Source: Lathyrus oleraceus (Eukaryota > Streptophyta > Magnoliopsida > Fabales > Fabaceae). Taken from it: a DNA stretch of 64,000 nucleotides. Where the stretch lies: positions 17,902,665-17,966,664 of the forward strand of contig NC_066583.1 of assembly GCF_024323335.1 (NCBI RefSeq), in the 5' to 3' direction. Positions within the stretch are counted from its first letter, which is position 1. Each line of letters opens with the position of its first letter. The notes beneath the pieces are model-generated. The model was not told where the DNA came from, did no database searches, and was given only the letters and a program-made list of their open reading frames with translations. The position numbers were made by a program, and so were the translations under genes. Below are positions 23,520 to 33,800 of the stretch, piece after piece.

Positions 23520-25675
23520 AGTCATCCTCGTTTTACGTCTATGATTGCACCGATAGTTGCTAAGAACGGTCTTCCCAGTATAATGGGTGTAACTTCATCT
23601 TCTCTAATATCCATAATTATAAAATCGGTTGGAATGTAGAATTGACCTATGCGCACTGGAACGTTTTCAAGAATTCCTACAGGATATTTAACGGAACGAT
23701 CTGCTAGTTGCACAGACATTTTAGTTGGTCTTAATTCTCCCATTTCAAGTCTCTTGCATATGGATAAAGGCATAACACTAATACCGGCTCCTAAATCGCA
23801 TAAGGCTTTGTCAATGACAAATTTTCCTATGTGACAGGGTATAGAGAAACTACCTGGGTCTTTAAGTTTATGAGGCATATTCTGGATTATAGCGCTACAT
23901 TCAGCGGTGAGTGTAACGGTTTCGCTATCTTCAAGTTTCCTTTTATTAGAAAGAATTTCTTTTAAAAACTTGGCATATGAGGGCATCTGCGTAATAGCTT
24001 CTGTAAACGGAATTGTGACGTTTAATTGTTTTAGTAGGTCAACAAATTTTTTAAATTGGCCCGCATCTTTGGTTTTAATAAGCCTTTGAGGGTAAGGGAT
24101 AGGTGGTTTATAAGGTGGTGGAGGTACATAAGGTTCCTTCTTTTCTACGGTTTCCTTATTATTCTCTTCCTTTTCCTTAGGTTCACTTTCCTTAGTTGAC
24201 TTTTCAGAGTTTTGGTTTTCTATCCTTGGGTCAGACGGTCCTTCCACTTCCGTTCCACTTCTCAGTATAATTGCATGAGCGTGGCTTCTCGGGTTAGATT
24301 GGGGTTGGCCAGGAAATGTACCAGTTGGGGCAGCAGTAGGTGCTTGTTGTTGGGCTACTTGTGATATTTGTGTTTCCAGCATTTTGTTATGGGTAGCCAG
24401 GGCATCTACTTTACTTGCTAGTTGTTTAATTTGTTCGCCAGTGTGTACATTCTGGTTTAAGAAATCTTTATTGGTTTGCTGTTGAGAGGCTATAAAGTTT
24501 TCCATCATGATTTCCAAGTTGGACCTAGGGGCGTTATTGTTAGGTGTAGATGGGATCGGCTTTTGATATCCCGGAGGTATAGCTGGGGCTTGATTTGGAG
24601 ATTGTCCAGGTGCATATAAAGCATTATTACTCTTATATGAAAAATTGGGATGATTCTTCCAATTTGAGTTATAGGTATGCGAGTAGGGGCTTCCTTGAGC
24701 ATAGTTTACTTGCTCCGCTTGGATTCCTGTTAGGAGTTGACAATCTGCAGGAGTGTGACCTTGGATTCCACAGACTTCGCAATTCTGAGTTATGGCAACC
24801 ACGGTGGCTGGAGGTGATACATTTAAACTTTCAATTTTCTGGACCAGAGCATCCACTTTTGCATTAACATGATCAAGGTTACTTATCTCGTACATGCCAG
24901 TTTTCGTTTGAGGTTTTTCCACCATTGTTCGTTCGCTTCCCCACTGATAGTGGTTTTGAGCCATGCTTTCGATAAGTTGGTAAGCGTCAGCATATGGTTT
25001 GTTCATTAGTGCACCACCTGCGGTGGCATCTATTGTTAACCTCGTGTTGTACAAGAGACCATTATAGAAGGTATGAATTACTAACCAGTCTTCTAAACCA
25101 TGGTGTGGATAAAGTCTCATCATGTCTTTGTATCTTTCCCATGCTTCAAAGAGAGACTCGTTAACTTTCTGTTTAAATCCGTTTATCTGGGCTCTTAACA
25201 TAGCTGTTTTGCTTGGCGGAAAATATCGGGCAAGAAAAACTTTCTTCAACTCGTTCCATGTGGTGACTGAGTTGGAAGGAAGAGATTGAAGCCATCTTCT
25301 AGTGCTATCTCTTAACGAGAAAGGAAAAAGACGAAGTCGAATAACCTCTGAAGTGACACCATTAGCTTTAACAGTATCAACGTATTGGACAAATACGGAT
25401 AAATGAAGGTTTGGATCCTCGGTAGGATTTCCAGAGAATTGGTTCTGTTGCACTGCCTGCAACAGTGAAGGTTTAAGTTCAAAGTTGTTTGCTTCGATTG
25501 CGGGTGGAGCAATACTCGAATGCGGCTCATCTTGCGATGGAGCGGCGTAATCTCGAAGAGCACGAGCTGGTTCTGCCATCTCGGGTATCGAAGGAAAAAT
25601 ATTTTTGAAATCAGGAAGTTCGACAGGAGGGAGATTGTTTGCAGCACGATATTCCCGAATTCGTCGTAAGACTCG
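23520..25675 (-). pseudogene. gag-pro: Outer Athila gag-protease, 5' end displaced by insertion
   Basis: Gag core with ETR/RRWLQSLP and FLARYFPPSKT, a zinc knuckle C-x2-C-x4-H-x4-C at 24740-24781, a Q/P-rich linker, a charged E/K-rich stretch, then an aspartic protease with D-L-G-A-G (active Asp at 23795-23797) and LGRPFLA. The first ATG in this piece is at 25579, but the frame is open back to the insertion junction at 25675 and continues in frame at 37984-38049, where a better start is found. A TGA at 23520-23522 separates it from pol. DLG in place of DTG is usual in Athila proteases. Confidence 0.88.
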
Positions 25676-26560
25676 GAGATTGTTGAAAGACAGTTTTTAG
25701 GTGTCGGGTTTTTGTTATCGTATCCACAGAGATTGTAAGATATCACTGCCGTTCAATGGTTGAATTAATCTTAACTTAAAGTAACACTAGGGTTTTGAGT
25801 TTTAATCAAGTTATATTGCATACAAAGTAATAAATTGCGGTAAAAGTTACGTTTTGATTAATATGAGAAATATTGTCAAAGTTAGGTTTCAATGATTACA
25901 TTTGCTTTGCATGTTTTTGCACGGTCAACAATATTGTAAACTCCTTTAGATGATAAATTATTTCACAAGGTCCTCTCAATGCGTTTCTCTCGAACACCCA
26001 TTGTGAGTTTTGTCATTTTGATCCATTGTTTCTCTCGAACACAATCTATCAAAAAGACAACGTTTTGGTTCAACCTTATGGTGAACAAAATCATTCGTTA
26101 CTATCTCTAGCTAACAAACAAGTTTGGATGAAAACCTAGGTCAAGAATCGGTAAACATCTCTCGATCAAATACCAACACAAAGAGTTTTAAATAGAAACA
26201 AAGTTTTCATCATATATTTACCGTTAAAGAGTTTACATATGAGGATCCTTACATTTACACACAAAGCTTGGAAATCACCTACATCTAACCTTGACAAATG
26301 GAGACTTAGCTACTCATTTCATGGTAGCTTGGTCGGCAAGTAAGAAAAGAGGGTTGATCAACATCCAAGTCGAATGATCGAAGTTGGATGGGAATCCACC
26401 GTCTTTTTGTGGAAGATGGTTGCTAGATGAAGAGAAATGAAATTAGGGCATAAAATCCCCCACAAAGCAATGCTGTAAAATATCTAAGAGAAAGTACAAA
26501 AAATGGAAAAGTTGGTAAAAAGTGGTATCAAGTGGTATGGGCACAAAAGGTGGCACCTGC

Positions 26561-26570
26561 TACTTATAGA
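26561..26570 (-). promoter_or_regulatory. TATA box of inner Athila 3' LTR
   Basis: Minus strand TCTATAAGTA, 20 bp from the first palindrome of the cluster. The equivalent box in the 5' LTR is at 37349-37358. Confidence 0.6.
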
Positions 26571-26590
26571 CAAGTGCAGAACTGTCACGT

Positions 26591-26959
26591 TCGCTAGGCG
26601 AGCAGAATGGCTCGCCTAGCGAAGGCCAAAAATGGGCACAAAATGCCCCTGCGCCCAGAGAAAACTGGGCCTGTGGAACTGTCATGTTCGCCTAGCGAAC
26701 AGACCTTCGCCTAGCGAAGAACTCGCTTCAACCTTCGCCCCAGCGAGGTTGAGAGGTTTTGCTACTGGAATGCTCGCTGGGGACTCGCTAGAGCCTCGCC
26801 TAGCGAGCTAGTGCTGGCTGCTCATTTCACCAAAACAGACTGAATTCGCTGCCACTTCGCCTTCAGTTCGCCTAGCGAATTAATTAACCAATTTACTGGA
26901 GCCTTTCGCCAGGAGCTCGCCTAGCGAAGGTTTTGCTTCGCCACATCCTCGCCTAGCGA
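26591..26959. promoter_or_regulatory. U3 cluster of TCGCCTAGCGA palindromes, 3' LTR
   Basis: Eight perfect 11-bp units, stems TCGC/GCGA around CTA or TAG: 26591-26601 (reverse), 26612-26622, 26688-26698, 26707-26717, 26796-26806, 26868-26878, 26917-26927, 26949-26959. Degenerate ones (TCGCCCCAGCGA at 26735-26746) lie between. The spacing is irregular. Confidence 0.8.
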
Positions 26960-27195
26960 GCTGGCAGATAGAATGCTTGTTTGCTTTGGTTCCTTTGCCA
27001 ATTTTGTTGTGTCTTCATTATCAATTAATTCATGCCTTTCCTGCACAATAACACACACATCAAAGGCACCAAGCTTGTTTATCAATGTAATGCATTCCAT
27101 GTAAAATGAATGTGGTTTTGACAATTTGAGCAAGGCAAAAGAGTGAAAGATGCCCACATATGATAGCTCAAATAAGCACTTTTGGGCATCTAACA

Positions 27196-27208
27196 ACTCT
27201 CCCCAACT
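27196..27208 (-). other. Polypurine tract of inner Athila
   Basis: Minus strand AGTTGGGGAGAGT ends at the 3' LTR border; plus-strand primer. A hairpin word TTGCTTG-AGGA-CAAGCAA lies at 27215-27232. Confidence 0.85.
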
Positions 27209-27793
27209 AGATTCTTGCTTGTCCTCAAGCAAAGTATGCCTCTTGAAAGACAAGAGGATTTGCATAAAGAAACAGTTTCTCCGAAGTTGGATAAACGGCT
27301 CAAACACAAGCGAAATTCGCATATACAAGTTCCCAACGGTTCGAATAAAATAATACCTAGGAACTAAAACTTAAGTAGCAATGCAAAATATTTATCTATC
27401 TGCAACAATACTATTCTGAATGAATCACCCTATCTCTCCTCTTCGAATAAGGATTGAAGATTTAACGCGTTTGCAACCGCGGGAATAATCTCACTCTCTA
27501 ACAAATAATGAAGAAATCAAACAGATTCATACAATGTCTAATAATTATAAGTTGTACTGTGGAAACAAAAAGATCACTAAGGGCTTTTCGGTTGAAGCTT
27601 GGTCGGGTTAACAAACAAGGGTCACTTCTAAGGCCATTGAAACGAAAGTGCCGATGCAAAAGAGACATTCACAGTAATATTCACACTACTCGACTTTGTT
27701 TCCTTTGTTTCTTATTTGTAACCTTCACAACACATATTCCACAGCTCAATTCTTATTTCTCACTACAATTTTTTTTTCTTCCAAGCAAGCATT

Positions 27794-27824
<31 letters not shown>

Positions 27825-28747
27825 CATTCTTTCTATTTTTGTTCTTTTCTTTCACATCAAATATACAAAACAGATGTTCATTTTCTACATTTTCTATACA
27901 TATATTTTTCTATGCTTGCTCGGTTTTTCTTTTCATTTTCAAAAGCTGTGGTACTTACCAATTCTTTTTCGTTCTCCCCAACTTATTTCTTCCACACCCT
28001 AAGTGAATGCTCTTAACTTTTTACGGCAAAAGAACAATAATCAAGATTTTTCGGGTTGTAAAAAAAACATTTTTGAGATCTCGCTTTATTTCAAGCCGAG
28101 AGTCAACTGTTCAGGCTCAAAGGGGTTAACAAATACTCTCTCTACTCACAGGTAAGTTGTTTTTGGATGTAGTTGTGCTCGAAAGAAAACAAGTGCCTTG
28201 ATCATTTCTAATTGCTTCCACAATTTCACAATAATAACAGACAAATAATGAATCAAATGAATCAACAAAACTTATTAGACTCCAGCATTTAAGTGTACAA
28301 TGGAGGTTTCCTCACCATATATGGTTCTAAGTTCTAGATGAAACATTCATTCAATTATGTTGCAAAAAGACAATATTCTATTTACCAAAAAGAGTAAAGT
28401 TCCTAATGCATTCTAAAATTCTAGCCGACGGTAACCATGTACCTTAGCTTCATTCACTTGTTATTCTTATCATTGCCATCCAAGCTCGGATGCACCTTCA
28501 TTGGGTACTTCTTGAGGAGCAACCAATCTAGAAGGGTTTGCCACTCATTCAACCAAAAATTTATTAAACACACAAAATTAACAACAAACATAAATAATAT
28601 TAACTGAAAAATAAAATTTTGTTCGTGGGGGACAAAACACCCCAATAGTACAACCCATTGGTCAAAATACAAAATTCAAAAGTACAAATAAAAATGCCAT
28701 AATAAAAACTGAAATAAAATAAAACAAAAACTTAACCCACAAAGGGC
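27209..28747 (-). other. Inner Athila 3' untranslated region
   Basis: 1.5 kb between the env-like stop and the PPT, without a credible gene. It contains the conserved hairpin at 27215-27232 and an uninterrupted T-run of 29 (27796-27824; A-run in element sense). The ORFs at 27508-28016 on the plus strand are low-complexity translation of the T-rich part. Confidence 0.7.
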
Positions 28748-29953
28748 TCAAGACTCCTCCTCACTACCGGCCTCAGAACCGGTCTCCTCATCATCATCCT
28801 CATCATCATCATCAGCTCCCACCCCCTCAGAATAGACTGGCACGTCCACGGGCCAATTTGCATTAGTCAGAAACTGCTCCCGTGTCATCAAAGCATGTGC
28901 ACCACTACCCTGCAGCTGCAAACGCTGCATCGAGTCGTGCATGTCAATCATAGCCCTCTGCGATGCTGCCATCCACTGGAAATTGTATTCACACGCAGCC
29001 CGCAGGTATGGATCGACCCTGGGAGTAGAAGCACTAGGACCATCAGAAACCCTAGTGCTACCTGAGGCTGCACTGCTGCCGGTGGTCTTAGCTCTGCAGT
29101 ATTTTGCCACATACCGGTCATCAATAGGAGCCGGGATCCTAACCTGACCCCGAGACGGAAGTCGCACTCGTGCCTTAATGCACAGGCTCATAATCAAACA
29201 AGGGAATGCAAGGGGGCAATTCACCCGAGCCCCCGACTTCAGTCCGCTCTCTATTACCGTCTTCAGCTCATTGGCAATGATCCTCGCCACATCAATCTCA
29301 ACATTGGCGAGGATGGAATGTACTAAGTGTGCCACTGGGATCGGCACAGTAGATGTGTGGGATTTGGGTTGTATGTTGGTCAAAACCAGAAGAAGAATCA
29401 GCTGAGCCATGGGAGTCATGTCCTCCCGATGATATCTCATAGGAACCCCAGATGGGTTCGGCTCAACTGATTTCCCTGGTAGAAGCAGGGCGGCTGTAAT
29501 TGCTGGGATATCCTTGTGCAGCCGGAGGTCAATATGGTACTGGTCTCTCTCATCAGCACCCAGCTGAAGCGGCTCCCCGAGGATTTGGTTGATTGTATCC
29601 CTGTCAAACGGAACTGGCCGTCCGGCCACTCTAGAGACCCAAGTGAAGGGCTCATCATCATCTGGCAATGCGTTAGCGTAGAACTCCCGCACCGTAGCGA
29701 TGTCATAGTGTTCCAAGGGATTTATCAACCTATCCCATTTCTTTGTATCGATCAACCCGGCAAAACTCCGATACGTGCCCTGTGGGTTGATCAGAAACCG
29801 CTTCTCAGGCAAAATGTTTCGCTTCTCCAAAGCGATGTACCGTGCCGCTTGTTTCGGGCCCACAAACTTGTCGTGGTCGAATTGGATTGGCACGGTTCGT
29901 GAAGTAGTTGCCGCTCCCTTTCTTTTCTTGCCAGCACTTGATCTTGACTCCAT
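28748..29953 (-). CDS. Inner Athila env-like ORF (plant transposon protein type)
   Basis: 401 aa from the ATG at 29953. Basic start (SSAGKKRKGAA), core with FVGPKQAARY, RNILPEKRF, NPLEHYDIATVREFYANA and LGEPLQLGADERDQYH (about residues 30-150), the HSILANVEIDVARIIANEL helix (about 215-235), and a strongly acidic DDDDEDDDEE tail. It resembles the 'putative plant transposon protein' family located after pol in Athila elements; function unknown, and no fusion peptide or membrane anchor is visible. The 22 hydrophobic residues upstream in the open frame start without ATG and coincide with a polypyrimidine tract ending in GCAG (AG at 29955-29956), so I treat them as intron. The frame is intact. Confidence 0.8.
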   Translation of the reverse strand: MESRSSAGKKRKGAATTSRTVPIQFDHDKFVGPKQAARYIALEKRNILPEKRFLINPQGTYRSFAGLIDTKKWDRLINPLEHYDIATVREFYANALPDDDEPFTWVSRVAGRPVPFDRDTINQILGEPLQLGADERDQYHIDLRLHKDIPAITAALLLPGKSVEPNPSGVPMRYHREDMTPMAQLILLLVLTNIQPKSHTSTVPIPVAHLVHSILANVEIDVARIIANELKTVIESGLKSGARVNCPLAFPCLIMSLCIKARVRLPSRGQVRIPAPIDDRYVAKYCRAKTTGSSAASGSTRVSDGPSASTPRVDPYLRAACEYNFQWMAASQRAMIDMHDSMQRLQLQGSGAHALMTREQFLTNANWPVDVPVYSEGVGADDDDEDDDEETGSEAGSEEES

Positions 29954-30043
29954 TCTGCAAAACAAGAGATAAAGCAACAAACACGAAACAAACAGATTAG
30001 AAATTAAAACATAAATCAAAATTCTGCCATGTTCGCTGCTGCT

Positions 30044-30090
30044 TCGCCTAGCGAAGTTGCAGCGAACTCTCGCCCCAGGTCGCCTAGCGA
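30044..30090. promoter_or_regulatory. Palindromes in env leader, inner Athila, ORF-proximal pair
   Basis: TCGCCTAGCGA at 30044-30054 and 30080-30090, with a CGCCCC/AGCGAA variant between them; same units as in the LTR U3. Confidence 0.7.
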
Positions 30091-30577
30091 GCTGCTAGCG
30101 AACCTTACGGGTTTTGGGGTTTTCTGCATTTTCAAAATTGTTTCCCCAAAACCTGTACATACAAGGTTTCCACAGCAAAACCCAATGATTCCTCATGACA
30201 ATGAATTGTTCTATGCTATTGGGGATACCTAATTTCATGGAAAACCTAAGTAAGAGTAAATCCCCAATTTAAAAACCTAAATGCACAACATTGCAAACTC
30301 CCAAAATTGCATGCAACCTCAAGGTTCCTATCACACCTATCCTATTTACCATTCAAAGTTGGAAATAAATAATGCAACAAAAGAAACATGCAATAGGGCG
30401 AACCTTGAGGTAAACGGATTTGGAAAGGAGAAGTGGGAAGTGTTTGCAATTGACCGACACACAAATGTTGTTGATAGGGATGCACGGTAGAGAATTTGAG
30501 AAGGGAAATCGCACACTTCAGCAGAGCAGTTCAGAAGAATTTTTAGGGTAAGGGCAAAACTGCCCTGCTGAACTGTT

Positions 30578-30661
30578 TAAATATAACAGTACTGGTGCGC
30601 TCGCTACTGCCTCGCCTAGCGAGCAGCCAGCGAGCGCGCTCGCTGCAGCCTCGCCTAGCGA
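30578..30661 (-). promoter_or_regulatory. Palindromes with TATA-like box in env leader, inner Athila
   Basis: TCGCCTAGCGA at 30612-30622 and 30651-30661, followed on the minus strand by TTATATTTA near 30578-30586. This is the same order as the LTR promoter (palindromes then TATA about 20-30 bp away). Possible internal promoter for the env-like ORF; the TATA match is modest. Confidence 0.4.
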
Positions 30662-30764
30662 GCTGCAAGCGAGCATGACAGCAAGTGCTTTTGCAAATGC
30701 AGCACTTGCATGTCATCCAATACTCATACAACATCAAACATAAAACAGGAAATACTTACAATGT

Positions 30765-30800
30765 TGGGGTGCCTCCCAACTAGCGCTTGTTTAACGTCGG
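30765..30800 (-). other. Conserved pol-env junction motif, inner Athila
   Basis: Minus strand GCGCTAGTTGGGAGGCAACC, starting about 20 nt after the pol stop and followed directly by the GTAAGT donor. Counterpart of 20287-20325. Confidence 0.6.
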
Positions 30801-30821
30801 CTAAGCTCGACGGTGCGATGC

Positions 30822-33800
30822 TCACAGAGGAGCATCGAGCGGCTGAGCACAACTCTCGCGATCCACATGACCGCCGAGATACACTTTCAATCGTTGGCCG
30901 TTCACGGTCCAACTGTCTTTCTCGTCCATGTCTTCAATGATAACGGCCCCGTACTCTTTGACTTCTTTCACCCGAAATGGCCCGGACCATTTCGATTTCA
31001 ACTTCCCGGGAAACAACTTCAACCGGGAGTTGAACAATAAGACCAATTGTCCGGGCACGAATTCTTTGGTTCGGATCTTTTTGTCATGATACTTCTTGGC
31101 TTTTTCCTTGTACAACCAACTTGAGTGGTATGCGGCATTGCGCATCTCCTCCAACTCAAGTAGTTGTACTTTCCTTTTGTTACCGGCCGACTCATTCTCA
31201 AAATTTAAAAATTTGAGGGCCCACAAGGCCTTGTGCTCCAATTCAACCGGCAAATGGCAAGTTTTACCAAATACCAATTGAAAGGGAGTTAGGCCAATTG
31301 GAGCTTTAAAGGCCGTACGGTAGGCCCATAATGCTTCGTCCAATTTTTGGGACCACTCCTTTTTCGAGTTAGACACGGTTTTCTCGAGGATTCTCTTAAT
31401 CTCACGATTAGAGACCTCGGCTTGGCCATTAGCCTGAGGGTGGTACGGAGTTGTCACCCTATGCGATACACCATAATGTTTTAAAATTGTTTCCAAAGGT
31501 GCATTACAAAAGTGTGACCCTCCGTCACTTATCAACACTCGGGGTGTTCCAAAACGGGAAAAGATGTTTTTCTTTAAAAATTTTATCACCGTTTTGGCAT
31601 CCGCCCGAGGTGAGGCAATCGCCTCAACCCACTTAGAGACATAATCAACAGCTACAAGCATGTACTCATTCCCGTAAGAGGGTGGGAAAGGTCCAACAAA
31701 ATCTATGCCCCAACAATCGAACACTTCCACTTCTTGGATATTTTGGAGAGGCATCTCATCTCTCTTACCTATCCCACCACTTCTTTGGCAACTGTCACAA
31801 CTTTGCGCATGGGTATGTGCGTCTTTAAAAATAGTTGGCCAATAAAATCCCGATTGAAGAATTTTAGTGGCCGTTCTAACCCCATTATAATGACCGCCAT
31901 AAGGCGAGTTGTGACAATGCCAAAGGATGCTCTGGGCTTCATCACCAGTTACGCATCTCCTTAACAGGTTATCGCTACCCAACTTAAACAAGTATGGGTC
32001 ATCCCAAACATAATACTTCGCATCCGAAAGGAACTTCCTCTTTTGGTTCGAAGTTAGGTCGGCCGGCACACAACCACTAGCCTTGTGGTTTGCAAAGTCT
32101 GCAAACCACGGCCTTACTTGAACCTTAAACAATTTTTCATCAGGAAATTCTTCCCGGATTTCCTTTTCAGATGCGGTAACCTCGACATTCACCAAGCGGG
32201 ATAAATGATCCGCTACCAAGTTTTCCGACCCCTTCTTGTCTTTAATTTCGACATCGAATTCTTGTAACAAGAGGATCCAACGGATGAGCCTTTGCTTCGA
32301 ATCCGGCTTGGTCAGCAGATATTTAATCGCCGCGTGGTCGGTGTACACCACGACTTTAGACCCTATAAGATAGGACCTAAACTTTTCTAGCGCATACACT
32401 ATTGCGAGTAGTTCTTTTTCCGTTGTGGCATAATTTATTTGAGCCTCGTTAAGAACCTTACTCGCATAATGGATAGCATGAAAAGTTTTGTCCTTTCTTT
32501 GGCCAAGTACCGCTCCAACGGCATAGTCACTCGCGTCACACATTAATTCAAAATTTTCATTCCAATCGGGAGCGACTATTATTGGAGCGGTAACCAATTT
32601 TTCTTTTAAAACCTCGAAAGCTTGCAAACAATCGTCGGTGAAGAGAAATACCTGATCTTTGGCGAGTAAATTGCTCAAAGGTTTAGCCACCTTTGAGAAG
32701 TCCTTGATGAAGCGCCGGTAGAACCCCGCGTGCCCCAAAAAACTACGGATGCCCTTCACATTGACCGGAGGGGGTAATTTTTCAATTACATCAACTTTAG
32801 CTCTATCCACTTCAAGCCCCCTTTTAGAGACTTTGTGGCCTAGCACAATCCCCTCGGTCACCATAAAGTGACACTTTTCCCAATTTAGCACCAAATTAGT
32901 CTTCACACACCTTTCCAACACCGTCTTCAAATTTGCCAAGCATAGACTAAACGTCCCACCAAACACCGAGAAGTCATCCATGAAGACTTCCATTGTTTTC
33001 TCTATTAGATCGGCAAAAATAGCTTGGACACATCGTTGGAATGTCGCCGGCGCATTGCAAAGCCCAAAAGGCATTTTTCTGTATGCGAACACTCCAAACG
33101 GACACGTGAAAGTCGTCTTCTCATGATCAACCGGGTCAACCGCAATTTGGTTGTACCCGGAGTAGCCGTCTAAAAAACAGTAGTATTGTTGGCCCGATAG
33201 TCTTTCAAGCATTTGATCCATAAATGGGAGTGGAAAATGGTCCTTACGAGTCGCGGTATTCAACCGTCTATAATCTATACACATTCTCCATCCCGTGGCA
33301 ACTTTAGTCGGGATCAATTCGTCTTTGTCATTACGGATTACGGTCATTCCACCCTTCTTCGGAACCACGTGCACGGGACTAACCCACGGACTATCCGAGA
33401 TCGGGTAAATCATTCCCGCATCCAAAAGCTTCACCACTTCCTTTCTTACAACCTCTTTCATCGTAGGATTTAAGCGGCGTTGTGGTTGAGCCACCGGCTT
33501 GAAATCCTCCTCCATCAAAATCTTGTGCATACAATAGGATGGACTAATTCCTTTAAGATCGGAAAGAGTCCAACCCATAGCTTCTTGATTTGTCTTTAGC
33601 ACAAATATGAGACGGGCTTCTTCTTCAATTGTCAAAAGGTTGCTTATGATAACCGGCTTGTCCTCGGTATCATCAAGGAATACATATTTCAACGTCGAAG
33701 GTAACTCTTTTAATTCAATTGACGCTTTCTCGTCAATTACCTCCTTCTTCAAATTTTCTTCCTCTACTTCCCACGGTTGTAGGTCTTCCAAGCTATCAAG

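Larger units (their letters stand above)
25681..27195 (-). repeat. 3' LTR of inner Athila
   Basis: 1,515 bp, from TGTTGAAAGACAG to GGCATCTAACA on the plus strand. Near-identical to 36468-37983. The U3 contains eight TCGC-CTA-GCGA palindromes (26591-26959) upstream of a minus-strand TATA box at 26561-26570. Confidence 0.96.
29955..30759 (-). other. Predicted env leader intron, inner Athila
   Basis: A consensus donor GTAAGT (minus strand, 30754-30759) follows the conserved pol-env junction motif. A polypyrimidine acceptor ends one base before the env-like ATG. Removal of 805 nt would bring the junction motif next to the ATG. The palindromes at 30044-30090 and 30612-30661 lie inside. Confidence 0.5.

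Noticed and set aside
26591..26959. Palindromic repeats resembling a CRISPR array
   Set aside because: Units are 11 bp with irregular spacing, no unique equal-length spacers, in a plant LTR.
26921..27328. 135-aa ORF in inner Athila LTR, repeated at 37709-38062
   Set aside because: Duplicated only because the LTRs are; spans the palindromes and the LTR border; no family resemblance.
27508..28016. Plus-strand ORFs of 164 and 106 aa
   Set aside because: Low-complexity translation of a T-rich 3' UTR with a 29-T run.
29954..30019. Hydrophobic start of the env-like frame as a signal peptide
   Set aside because: It has no ATG and overlaps a polypyrimidine tract with a 3' splice site; more likely intron.
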